Assembly (NCBI GenBank): GCA_030429565.1
Contig: JAUIFE010000003.1
Location: forward strand, 496,001 to 560,000
Source: Holophagae bacterium
GTDB lineage: Bacteria > Acidobacteriota > Holophagae > Acanthopleuribacterales > Acanthopleuribacteraceae
Direction: 5' to 3'
Length of the DNA stretch: 64,000 nucleotides
How positions within the stretch are numbered: the first letter of the stretch is position 1; every line of letters starts with the position of its first letter. Under the pieces are notes generated by a model. The model did not search any database. It saw only the letters and a list, made by a program, of their open reading frames with translations, and had not been told where the DNA came from. The translations under genes and the position numbers were made by a program. Shown here one piece after another: positions 18,186-25,553 of this stretch.

Positions 18186-19841
18186 ATGGTGGAATCAGAA
18201 GACCGCGAAGATGTTGTTATTTTAGGGGGCGGGTTGGCCGGTTTAACCCTGGCCCGTCAACTGCGTTTGCGTCGGCCGGACACCCGCATAACCCTGCTTG
18301 AGCGCCGCAAGCACCCTGTCCCGGAAGCGGCTTGGAAGGTTGGCGAATCGTCGGTTGAATTGGGCGGTTTTTATTTTGCCGAAGTCCTGGGGCTGGCCGA
18401 GCACATCAAACGCGATCACCTGCCCAAATTCGGCTTGCGGTTCTTCTTTGGGGCCTCCGCGCGAGAATCGTTGGACGATGCCTTTGAGGTGGGCGCGACG
18501 CGATTTTTTCCGACGCCCAGTTATCAGTTAGATCGCGGTCGATTGGAAAACCATTTAGCCGAAGCCTGTGGGGCTGAGGTTGGTGTGCGGTTTATTGACG
18601 AAGCCAAAGTAAGTGGTTTGACCCTCGGCTCAGACGGGGCGTCGCACGTGGTCTCCTACAAACGAGGCGGTGTGTCGCACGAGCTAAACGCGCGCTGGGT
18701 GGTCGATTGCAGTGGCCGTGCGGCGGTCCTCAAACGCAAGCTCGCCCTCGTCGAAGCGGTGCCGCACAAAATCAACGCGGTTTGGTTTCGGCTGCAAACG
18801 CAAACCAAAATCGATCAATGGTGCCGTCGCCGGCCGGAAGGTGAGGGCGCTGAGGCGCGCCGTTGGTTGAGTACCAATCATTTGATGGGCGAAGGTTATT
18901 GGGTGTGGGTGATTCCCTTGGCGTCTGGGTCGACCAGCTTTGGAATTGTCGCCGATCCACGTTGTCATCGGTTGGATACCTTCAATACCTTTGAGCGTGC
19001 CTTGGCCTGGCTGCAACAACACGAGCCCCAATGTGGTGCCGAAGTTGCCGCCCATCGCGACAAGCTGCAGGACTTTTTGGTTCTCAAGAACTTCTCGCAC
19101 GGCGCCAAACAGGTTTTTAGCGCCGACCGGTGGGCTTTGTCGGGTGAGGCCGGTGTGTTTCTCGATCCCTTTTATTCGCCGGGAAGCGATTTTATTGCCG
19201 TTAGCAACACCTTTATCACCGATTTGATCGAACGCGATTTGCGCGGCAAACCGATTGCCGCCTTGGCGCCCATCTACGAGCAGATGTACCAGAGCTTCTT
19301 TAAGAACACGCTCGTGGTCTATCAAGATCAATATCCACTGTTCGGCAACGCCCATGTGATGTCCGCCAAAATTGCCTGGGATTACGCCGTTTATTGGAGT
19401 TTATTGGCCTTCATCTTCATTCAAAACCGGTTGTGCGACCTACGTACCTATCAGCGCATTCGCGATGATTTCCAACGGGCGGGCGACCTTAATCACGCCA
19501 TGCAGGCTTTCTTTCGCGCCTGGCATGCTGTGGAAACGGCACCAACCCCGATTGCCTTTTTGGACCACGAAAAGGTGTCCCTGATGCGGACGATGAATGA
19601 GGGCCTTAAAGAACCGCTGGACACGGACCGCTTCATTGAGCGCTTTCGTCAGAATATCGGTGTGTTGTTTCAGCTTGCCGAGCAAATTGGCGCGCGAGTC
19701 GGCGGCCGTTACCCGCAATTAAATGAGGCGCATGGCGCACTCCAGGCGGCGCTGTCGGCTCAAATGGTGTCTGGAGGGGGATGGGGTGGTCAGGATGTGG
19801 GAGAGTACCTTGATGAGGCTTGGGCCGCGTTGGAAATGTAA
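18186..19841 (+). CDS. Flavin-dependent halogenase-like protein (tryptophan halogenase family)
   Basis: A 551-aa FAD-dependent enzyme. The N-terminus has the FAD dinucleotide motif ILGGGLAGLTLARQL (GxGxxG at residues 14-19). The halogenase signature WxWxIP is present as WVWVIP (239-244), and Lys81 in HLPKFGLRF occupies the place of the lysine that directs hypohalous acid in known halogenases. The KVGESSVE segment (51-58) is also family-like. These features argue for a real halogenase rather than a simple monooxygenase; the substrate could be free or carrier-bound. It needs a flavin reductase, not seen here. AGGAG lies 10 nt before the ATG. No polyketide or peptide synthetase gene is adjacent. 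Confidence 0.85.
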   Translation: MVESEDREDVVILGGGLAGLTLARQLRLRRPDTRITLLERRKHPVPEAAWKVGESSVELGGFYFAEVLGLAEHIKRDHLPKFGLRFFFGASARESLDDAFEVGATRFFPTPSYQLDRGRLENHLAEACGAEVGVRFIDEAKVSGLTLGSDGASHVVSYKRGGVSHELNARWVVDCSGRAAVLKRKLALVEAVPHKINAVWFRLQTQTKIDQWCRRRPEGEGAEARRWLSTNHLMGEGYWVWVIPLASGSTSFGIVADPRCHRLDTFNTFERALAWLQQHEPQCGAEVAAHRDKLQDFLVLKNFSHGAKQVFSADRWALSGEAGVFLDPFYSPGSDFIAVSNTFITDLIERDLRGKPIAALAPIYEQMYQSFFKNTLVVYQDQYPLFGNAHVMSAKIAWDYAVYWSLLAFIFIQNRLCDLRTYQRIRDDFQRAGDLNHAMQAFFRAWHAVETAPTPIAFLDHEKVSLMRTMNEGLKEPLDTDRFIERFRQNIGVLFQLAEQIGARVGGRYPQLNEAHGALQAALSAQMVSGGGWGGQDVGEYLDEAWAALEM

Positions 19842-19950
19842 ATGTGGGAGTCGACGGCCCCGATTGGGTTTGGTGAACTGTTTGTAAAGTGTTTGTTTTG
19901 AGCTATTTGGAGTTTTTGTTAGCGGATCATAAAAAAAACGGAAAAATCCC

Positions 19951-19980
19951 TTGACAGTTTGGGGGGCAAAAGACAATAAT
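19951..19980 (+). promoter_or_regulatory. Sigma-70-type promoter of the tRNA cluster
   Basis: A perfect -35 TTGACA (19951-19956) and AATAAT (19975-19980) as -10, with an 18-nt spacer. The GC-rich run between the -10 and the first tRNA, starting 17 nt further on, is typical of stringently controlled stable-RNA promoters. It is the best consensus promoter I find in the window. Confidence 0.8.
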
Positions 19981-19996
19981 CATGCCTCGTTGGGTC

Positions 19997-20072
19997 GGGC
20001 GATTAGCTCAGTTGGTAGAGCGCTTGCCTTACAAGCAAGATGTCAGCGGTTCAAGTCCGTTATCGCCCACCA
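19997..20072 (+). tRNA. tRNA-Val(TAC)
   Basis: The cloverleaf closes with acceptor GGGCGAT/ATCGCCC, D-arm with AGCTCAGTTGGTAGAGC, anticodon stem CTTGC/GCAAG around loop CTTACAA (anticodon TAC, valine), and T-arm GGTTCAAGTCC. Discriminator A and an encoded CCA end the gene. It is identical in its first 73 nt to the copy at 20398. Confidence 0.97.
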
Positions 20073-20081
20073 TCCCCAAGC

Positions 20082-20158
20082 GGGGGCGTAGTTGAGTTGG
20101 TTACAATGCCGGCCTGTCACGCCGGAGGTCGCGGGTTCAAGTCCCGTCGCTCCCGCCA
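20082..20158 (+). tRNA. tRNA-Asp(GTC)
   Basis: Acceptor GGGGGCG pairs with CGCTCCC (one G-U pair); the anticodon stem CCGGC/GCCGG holds the loop CTGTCAC (anticodon GTC, aspartate); T-arm loop GGTTCAAGTCC; discriminator G and encoded CCA. It lies 9 nt after the valine tRNA and is identical to the copy at 20243. Confidence 0.97.
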
Positions 20159-20242
20159 TTTTCCCGCGTTGCTTTTATAAGTCAACGCCGGACCAATCTC
20201 TTTTCACGAAGAGATGAACACAAAGATTACCCGAATTAAAGC

Positions 20243-20319
20243 GGGGGCGTAGTTGAGTTGGTTACAATGCCGGCCTGTCACGCCGGAGGTCGCGGGTTCA
20301 AGTCCCGTCGCTCCCGCCA
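20243..20319 (+). tRNA. tRNA-Asp(GTC), second identical copy
   Basis: Same sequence as the aspartate tRNA 84 nt upstream, including the encoded CCA and a preceding GC dinucleotide. The spacer between the two copies carries no recognisable gene. It is probably transcribed with the rest of the cluster from the promoter at 19951. Confidence 0.97.
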
Positions 20320-20338
20320 TTCATCTTTTTTATATGAT

Positions 20339-20358
20339 AAGCCGCGATTTAGCGGCTT
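20339..20358 (+). terminator. Weak hairpin between tRNA-Asp and tRNA-Val
   Basis: AAGCCGC-GATTTA-GCGGCTT forms a 7-bp stem followed by TATTCATTTTGT, a poor U-tract. It could attenuate read-through or serve as an RNA-processing site within the cluster. Confidence 0.4.
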
Positions 20359-20397
20359 TATTCATTTTGTGCCGGTTTTTTTGTTCGGTTCAAATTC

Positions 20398-20470
20398 GGG
20401 CGATTAGCTCAGTTGGTAGAGCGCTTGCCTTACAAGCAAGATGTCAGCGGTTCAAGTCCGTTATCGCCCA
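20398..20470 (+). tRNA. tRNA-Val(TAC), second copy, without encoded CCA
   Basis: The 73-nt body is identical to the first valine tRNA, with anticodon TAC. After discriminator A the genome reads CTC instead of CCA, so the 3' CCA must be added by the CCA-adding enzyme. It is the last gene of the Val-Asp-Asp-Val cluster and is followed by a good terminator. Confidence 0.95.
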
Positions 20471-20480
20471 CTCTTCAAAT

Positions 20481-20509
20481 GCCGCGTTAATCGCGGCTTT
20501 TTCTTTTTT
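20481..20509 (+). terminator. Rho-independent terminator after the tRNA cluster
   Basis: Stem GCCGCG-TTAAT-CGCGGC followed by TTTTTCTTTTTT. It lies 10 nt after the last tRNA and ends the operon. Confidence 0.85.
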
Positions 20510-20839
20510 ACGGCCGATTCTCGCCACCGCCGCAATCTTTTGCGGTTATTTAATAATGTAGCGGGGTTGGCTCTTTTTGTGGCTTTTGGCGCTGACAGTC
20601 GCCTTTTTTAGATTTGCACACGGAAAATCCCTCGATTTTTGATTGTCGGGGTGGCAAGCGCTTGGTGCTGTGTTAAAAAAGAGGTGGGTCCGGTTTGATC
20701 GGGTTGTCGGTTGGCCTGTTTTCGATTCACCCCGATGAATGGGTTGGCTGCATGTTGTGGTGGCGGTCCAAGTTGCGGGTGCTCCGACTTTTTCCGCATG
20801 GTTTTTCCATGGAACCGTCTCGGACCTGATGGGAAGTTC
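20510..20839. other. Intergenic region between the tRNA terminator and the EEP gene
   Basis: No gene supported. An open frame extends upstream of the phosphoesterase start to 20711, but its residues (rich in Cys, Gly and Pro) do not look like part of that family. No clear promoter could be picked out. Confidence 0.4.
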
Positions 20840-21598
20840 ATGACACAGCCTCATACCCTTAAAATTCTTTCGTACAACATCCACAAGGGATTTAGCAGCT
20901 ATAACCGCGCCTATGTTTTGGACCGTATTCGCGAAGCCGTGAAACAGGTGCATGCCGATGTGGTTTTTTTGCAAGAAGTCCTGGGTGATCATCAGCGGCA
21001 CAGTCAGCGTATTCCCAACTGGCCCGATGCGCCTCAGTTCGAATACCTCGCTGATTCGGTTTGGCACCATTACGCCTACGGGAAAAATGCTGTTTACGAC
21101 GCCGGCCACCACGGTAACGCCATTTTGAGTAAGTACCCGATTACCAGTTGGGACAACATTGATGTATCGACCAATCCGTTGGAAAATCGCGGCTTGTTGC
21201 ATGCTGTGTTGGACGTGCCGCGGTATCAGGTGCCGCTCCACGTGATTTGCTTGCATCTCGATTTACTCGAGCGTGGCAGGCGGCTTCAGGTAGGATACCT
21301 AACCGAGCGCATCCGTGCCGTTGTGCCGGATCAAGAGCCGTTGATTATTGCCGGCGATTTTAACGATTGGCGCGAGCGTATTTCGGAGCGTATGCTGAGC
21401 GAGTTGACGCTTCAGGAAGCCCATTTTGATTTGCACGACAAACACGCGCGCACCTTTCCCTCGTGGATGCCGATGCTAAAACTCGACCGCGTTTATTTTC
21501 GCGGATTTAAGGCTGTGGGGGCTCGCGTTCTTAAGGGCGAGCCCTGGAAACGTTTGTCGGATCACGCCGCCTATTGGTGTGAGCTGGAATTGGTGTAG
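20840..21598 (+). CDS. Endonuclease/exonuclease/phosphatase (EEP) family protein
   Basis: A 252-aa metal-dependent phosphoesterase of the DNase I-like EEP fold. Motifs in order: ILSYNIHKGF (metal Asn), VVFLQEVLGD (metal Glu), HGNAILSKYPI, ICLHLDL, IIAGDFNDW (catalytic Asp and Asn) and the final LSDHAAYW with the catalytic Asp-His. Members cleave nucleic acids, inositol phosphates or sphingomyelin; the short soluble form here resembles YafD/YbhP-type proteins with unknown substrate. ATG 20840 follows GGGAAG; the frame is open further upstream. It is convergent with the beta-helix gene and separated from it by a strong hairpin. Confidence 0.9.
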   Translation: MTQPHTLKILSYNIHKGFSSYNRAYVLDRIREAVKQVHADVVFLQEVLGDHQRHSQRIPNWPDAPQFEYLADSVWHHYAYGKNAVYDAGHHGNAILSKYPITSWDNIDVSTNPLENRGLLHAVLDVPRYQVPLHVICLHLDLLERGRRLQVGYLTERIRAVVPDQEPLIIAGDFNDWRERISERMLSELTLQEAHFDLHDKHARTFPSWMPMLKLDRVYFRGFKAVGARVLKGEPWKRLSDHAAYWCELELV

Positions 21599-21604
21599 CA
21601 GGGC

Positions 21605-21637
21605 GACGGCGGGTTCTCGTGCTTGCCGCCCGCCGTC
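21605..21637. terminator. Strong hairpin without U-tract between convergent genes
   Basis: GACGGCGGG and CCCGCCGTC form a perfect 9-bp stem with a 15-nt loop, directly after the EEP gene stop and before the stop of the convergent beta-helix gene. There is no T-run on either strand. Position suggests a transcription end or RNA 3'-end stabiliser. Confidence 0.5.
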
Positions 21638-21658
21638 ACTGTGCGATGAGGCGCCGTT

Positions 21659-23269
21659 TTAGTTGACACCGCCGCCACAGTCGCTTGGGCCGTTGGATTG
21701 CAGGACAAAATCAAGCACGTTGACCAGGGCGTCGCTGTTGAAATCGTATTGGTCGGTGCGCCAAGCCGCCGCTAGCAGGCGAACATCGGTAAGGTTGACC
21801 AGATCGTCGTTGTTGAGGTCGCCAACCAAGGTACAAGGTGATTGTTCGATCGCGCCGAGATCCGGGCTGTTGCCGCGGGTTTGGCCTAAGATGTCTTCGC
21901 TAGCTGCGACTTGTGGATTGGCGTTGTCGATCGCGCCGCTTTGGGTACCTAGGACCCCGTAATCGTTGACCAAGCGCAGGAATTCGGCGCGGATGTCCGT
22001 GTTACCGCTGATGAAAGTGCGCGATTGGGCCTGCCAATCGGGCAACACCAAGTTATTGAGGTCAGGCAGCACAGGGTCGGCAAACACGGCGGCACTGTCG
22101 TCAGAGGGATTGACTTCGTCGGCGGTTTCGGGTGCATCGCTCGCACCATTCCAGTACAGGTTATTGTTGAGTTCAAACGAGGCCACGTCGGCGGCCAAGG
22201 TATCGGAAAAATCATTGGCATCACTGCCGCTTGAACCCATGGTCCCGGTGGGATCGGACCAGATGTTGTTGTAGAAATTGACGTTTTCAATGGCTGGATT
22301 GTCGCCTTCGCGGTTTAAACGCATGGCGTATGCCAAGGAGGGCAAGTCACCGTGAATGGTGTTATTGCGAAAAAGAATGTTGCGGCAGCCTTTGATTCCG
22401 AACGCGGCACGCATTACGTTGGCGGCGTTGCCGAGGAAGAGATTGTTTTCGACCAAGGCGTCTTCGGCCTCAAAAAACGGTTTGCCGTCTTCGCCGAACA
22501 AAAGAAAAGGACTGCCGGTGCTGCCTTGCCAGTTGAGAAAGATATTGCGGCGTACCGTGAAGTTGCGGTTAACCGTCAGCTCGCCGGAATTTTTGATGAC
22601 GACGTAGGCCGAGGTATCGTTGCCGTTAATACGGCCGCTCGCCTCGTAGTGGTTGAAGAAAATATTGTCTTCGATCACGATGTTTTCGACGCCGTTGACA
22701 TCGATATGTTCATCGCTACCCGCTTGGTTGTAAAAAAGATTGCCGCGAATGGTGATATCGCGTGCGCCGTTGTTGAGCTTAAACAAATCGTTGTTGTAGC
22801 TGTCGTGAATAATATTGTTCTCAAAGGTGATGTCGCGCGTCGCGTCCGCGTCACCCGGTGCTTGGCCACGGAGGTCTTGGACTTGAATGACGAGCGGGGA
22901 TGCGCTCGGTCCGCTGTGGGCGATGTCAAAACCTTCGACTTTAATACCGACGCCTGTATAGCAGGTGATGACGGTTTCGCTGTGGCGTAGCAAGGCGGCA
23001 TAGGGGACTTGTGAGCGCACCGTGACGGGTGCACTGGTAAAGACACCGCGCAGGCGAATACGCCCTTCGTAGGTGCCTGGTGCCACTAGGATGAGTGCGC
23101 CGTCTTGCGCTTGATCCAGCGCGCCCGTAATGGTGGCGAACGGGTTGCCTTCGCTGCCATCGCCGTTGTTGTCATCGCCGCCGGTTGCCACGTAGAGGAC
23201 TTGGCCGCCGTGAAGCCAGGCGGCTAAGCTGAAGAGGATTAACCAAGCGAGTTGGGTCAGAGTTCTCAT
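21659..23269 (-). CDS. Secreted right-handed beta-helix protein with dockerin-like C-terminus
   Basis: A 536-aa exported protein. A signal peptide (about residues 1-21, ending near AAWLHGG) is followed by YVATGGDDNNGDGSEGNPFA, an opening seen in secreted parallel beta-helix proteins, with PFATITGALDQAQDG and LVAPGTYEGRI. Repeated N-x-I/F-rich turns (such as ITFENNIIHD, ITIRGNLFYN, IVIEDNIFFN, FTVRRNIFLN) form the helix coils. The end has two Asp/Asn loops, GDLNNDDLVNLTDVRLL and FNSDALVNVLDFVL, spaced like a dockerin type I or EF-hand pair. The fold is common in polysaccharide lyases, but no catalytic residues can be assigned. AAGGAG precedes the ATG. Confidence 0.82.
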   Translation of the reverse strand: MRTLTQLAWLILFSLAAWLHGGQVLYVATGGDDNNGDGSEGNPFATITGALDQAQDGALILVAPGTYEGRIRLRGVFTSAPVTVRSQVPYAALLRHSETVITCYTGVGIKVEGFDIAHSGPSASPLVIQVQDLRGQAPGDADATRDITFENNIIHDSYNNDLFKLNNGARDITIRGNLFYNQAGSDEHIDVNGVENIVIEDNIFFNHYEASGRINGNDTSAYVVIKNSGELTVNRNFTVRRNIFLNWQGSTGSPFLLFGEDGKPFFEAEDALVENNLFLGNAANVMRAAFGIKGCRNILFRNNTIHGDLPSLAYAMRLNREGDNPAIENVNFYNNIWSDPTGTMGSSGSDANDFSDTLAADVASFELNNNLYWNGASDAPETADEVNPSDDSAAVFADPVLPDLNNLVLPDWQAQSRTFISGNTDIRAEFLRLVNDYGVLGTQSGAIDNANPQVAASEDILGQTRGNSPDLGAIEQSPCTLVGDLNNDDLVNLTDVRLLAAAWRTDQYDFNSDALVNVLDFVLQSNGPSDCGGGVN

Positions 23270-23428
23270 CGTTCGCGCTCCTTGCCGTCGCTAAACGACG
23301 GAAACTGGGGAAATAATGGTGAAATAATATTTTCCCAGTTTCTGCACAAAAGCAGCGTGACCCGACTCACTTCGAGGATAAGCGTCGGTACCTAAGGACC
23401 GCGACCCAAACGCGGTGCGATGCCGGGG

Positions 23429-23698
23429 CTAGGGCCGAGTACAAGCCGCCCAGTTGTTCAGTGCGTCGTCGGTGCAGTTATCGCCGACGAAGTGACCTGC
23501 TTGCTTGCTGCATCGGGTGAGTTCTTCGTTGAGTTGAAGGATACAGTTGTCCAGTTGCTCGGGGGAGGGTCCGCGGTGAAGAAGGGAGGCTTCCTGGACA
23601 ATTTCTTGTTGATCTTCGAGGTAGACGGACAAAGCGGTGAAACCGATCACCGAGGAGCCTAGAGCGAACAGGCTGCTGAAAATTAAAATGGATTTCAT
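23429..23698 (-). CDS. Small exported/membrane-anchored protein, unknown
   Basis: An 89-aa protein with a hydrophobic N-terminus (MKSILIFSSLFALGSSVIGF) that is either a signal peptide or an anchor, followed by a short charged domain with four cysteines (DNCILQ, TRCSKQ, DNCTDD, AACTRP), which could form two disulfides after export. I do not recognise a family. ATG 23698 has AAAGGA upstream; the frame is open to 23782, but the extra part is basic and atypical. It lies 159 bp downstream of the beta-helix gene start on the same strand. Confidence 0.6.
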   Translation of the reverse strand: MKSILIFSSLFALGSSVIGFTALSVYLEDQQEIVQEASLLHRGPSPEQLDNCILQLNEELTRCSKQAGHFVGDNCTDDALNNWAACTRP

Positions 23699-24419
23699 GG
23701 TTTTTCCTTTGCTCGAATATACGGTCGAGGGCCGTTTTTTTCGAAGTCGGCTCATGGTACCAGCCGTCAATCTAATACGCAATGCGAATTTAGACGGTGG
23801 ATTTTGACGAGTAAAAACGCGTATCTTGTTAAAAAATTACGAGATCCGCTCCGAAAAATTATGAAAATTTCGTTTTGCTCTGAGTATGAAGATAGTGATA
23901 ACTCGTGCGAATGGGTGATTACCTACTGAGGGTAAATTATTTAACCGGAGGACTATAGCTGATAGATGTGGTGCTGTTCCGGAGATGCCCAAAGACGAGG
24001 TGTTGGGTCGTTGGCGGCCAATCAATTGAGACCTAGCCGGTGACCGAGGGTTAGTGATTTTTTGAGGAAGGTTGAATTTCCCTCTAGGGCGGTATGTTGG
24101 TCGGCTTTTGTTTGCCGTGTTGACGCCTCCTTGTCGTCATTCTACATGCAAAAGATGCTCGGTTGTGACTTTAATCACGCGGTGGACCGGGTTTTTCTTG
24201 AGTCATGGTTGAGGATATTCGCGAAGATGTTTGTTTTTATCTCGGGTTTTTAAGGTTAGCTGGTGTCGGGAAAAACATCCCGGCCACGGAAATAGAGGCT
24301 TGCCGGCGCCGGAAAAGCGTGGGAAGCTGACAAAATCTACTTCATTGATTGTTTTTGTTTGTTTTTTCGGCCGGCAGTGCTGTTTCCGGAACCTGCTCTT
24401 GTTCTATACGAGGAAGGCT
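23699..24419. other. Long non-coding or unassigned region upstream of the esterase gene
   Basis: About 720 bp with no gene I can support. Open frames of 60-odd codons at 23837-24025 (minus) and 24062-24253 (plus) have no ribosome sites or recognisable protein character. The frame of the esterase extends up to 24231 but the extra residues look untranslated. I looked for riboswitch cores and found none. Confidence 0.4.
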
Positions 24420-25508
24420 ATGTTGTTTCACAAATTGCGTTTTTGGTTGTTCAGTTTTGTTTTTGCTTCCACGCTGTCGCTAGATGCAGCGGAGATTCGG
24501 GTTCATTACGATACGGGTTGGGGGAATGGAATTAGCGTTCGTGGGCAGGCGCCCGGCCTTAACTGGCAACAAGGCATTACCGCTGAATGGCGGACCGGCA
24601 ATGTTTGGGTGTTGACCACACCGTCATCTTGGGGCGGTTTTGAATTTAAACCTCTGATAAACGATCAGGTGTGGTCGGTCGGCGCCAATTATCGTGTTGC
24701 CCATGGTAACGATGTCGTCGATGTTTACCCATTTTTTCACGCCCGTCAGGGGCGGTTGGTTGTCGTGCCCTCCTTTCCCTCGACGATCTTAGGGAACAGC
24801 CGCGCCCTGCGCGTCTACTTGCCACCCAGTTACGACGAAAATCCGGCCAAGCACTACCCGGTGGTTTACTGTCATGACGGCCAGAACCTGTTTGAGGCGG
24901 CCACCGCTTTTGGCGGCCGGGAGTGGCGGTTGGATGAAACCAGTGACCAGTTGGTCGTGCAGGGTCGTATCCGCGAGGCGATCTATGTTGGTATCGACAA
25001 CGCCGGTGGCGCCCGTTTGCGGGAATACACACCGACGGCCGACCCGGATTACGGCGGCGGTGACGGCGAATTGTATTTGGATTTCATCGAAAGCGAGGTA
25101 CGCCCTTATATTGAAGGCGCCCTGCGCACGTTGAATCGCGCCGATCAGCGCTTCCTGATGGGGTCCTCGTTGGGCGGTTTGATTAGCTTTCACGGCGCTT
25201 GGTACCGTGCCGATGCTTTTGGCGGTGCGGCATGCCTATCAAGCAGTTTTTGGTGGGATGAACAGGTGCTGATTGGTGAAGTTGCCGGCTGGTCCGGGCC
25301 ATTACCGGCGGCACGGTATTATGTGGACGGCGGCAGCCTGGAGTCGGCCGGCGACTCGGCTGCTCAAATGCATCAGGCCCTTTTGAATCACGGCTTTAGC
25401 GACGGTGACGAGGTCGCCTATTACCTGGCGGTTGGCGCCGGCCACAATGAGGCTGCTTGGGCCGAGCGTTTGTTTCGACCCCTGCAATTTTTGTTGGCGC
25501 CTCGCTAG
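24420..25508 (+). CDS. Secreted esterase (esterase D / enterochelin-esterase type)
   Basis: A 362-aa exported alpha/beta hydrolase. A signal peptide (LRFWLFSFVFASTLSLDAAE) is followed by a beta-sandwich of about 90 residues (HYDTGWGNGISVRGQAPG to VDVYPFFHARQG) resembling the N-terminal glycan-binding or starch-binding-like module seen in such esterases. The catalytic domain starts near SFPSTILGNSRALRVYLP, with YCHDGQNLF, nucleophile elbow LMGSSLGGLISF and a terminal His in GAGHNEAAWAERL. Substrate: possibly a siderophore, acetylated or feruloylated glycan; not decidable. ATG 24420 follows AGGAAGG. It converges with sbcC. Confidence 0.85.
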   Translation: MLFHKLRFWLFSFVFASTLSLDAAEIRVHYDTGWGNGISVRGQAPGLNWQQGITAEWRTGNVWVLTTPSSWGGFEFKPLINDQVWSVGANYRVAHGNDVVDVYPFFHARQGRLVVVPSFPSTILGNSRALRVYLPPSYDENPAKHYPVVYCHDGQNLFEAATAFGGREWRLDETSDQLVVQGRIREAIYVGIDNAGGARLREYTPTADPDYGGGDGELYLDFIESEVRPYIEGALRTLNRADQRFLMGSSLGGLISFHGAWYRADAFGGAACLSSSFWWDEQVLIGEVAGWSGPLPAARYYVDGGSLESAGDSAAQMHQALLNHGFSDGDEVAYYLAVGAGHNEAAWAERLFRPLQFLLAPR

Positions 25509-25524
25509 CGCCTGAGATTCGAGC

Positions 25525-25545
25525 GTGCGTCGGTTTCCGGCGCAC
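25525..25545. terminator. Hairpin without U-tract between esterase and sbcC
   Basis: GTGCGTCGG-TTT-CCGGCGCAC: a 9-bp stem with one G-U pair and a 3-nt loop in the 45-bp gap between convergent stops. No T-run on either strand. Confidence 0.4.
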
Positions 25546-25553
25546 CTCTGGTG

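Noticed and set aside
19951..20510. tRNA cluster as an integration site for a mobile element
   Set aside because: No integrase, no partial tRNA repeat beyond the intact copies, and flanking genes look chromosomal.
20546..21256. 236-codon open frame on the minus strand opposite the EEP gene
   Set aside because: It lies mostly antisense to a clear EEP-family gene with all catalytic motifs; no ribosome site or family resemblance.
22352..22990. 212-codon plus-strand open frame opposite the beta-helix gene
   Set aside because: Low-complexity Val/Ala/Asp-rich translation typical of an antisense shadow of Asn/Ile-rich repeats.
24062..24253. 63-codon open frame upstream of the esterase
   Set aside because: No Shine-Dalgarno, no recognisable protein character, in a non-coding-looking stretch.
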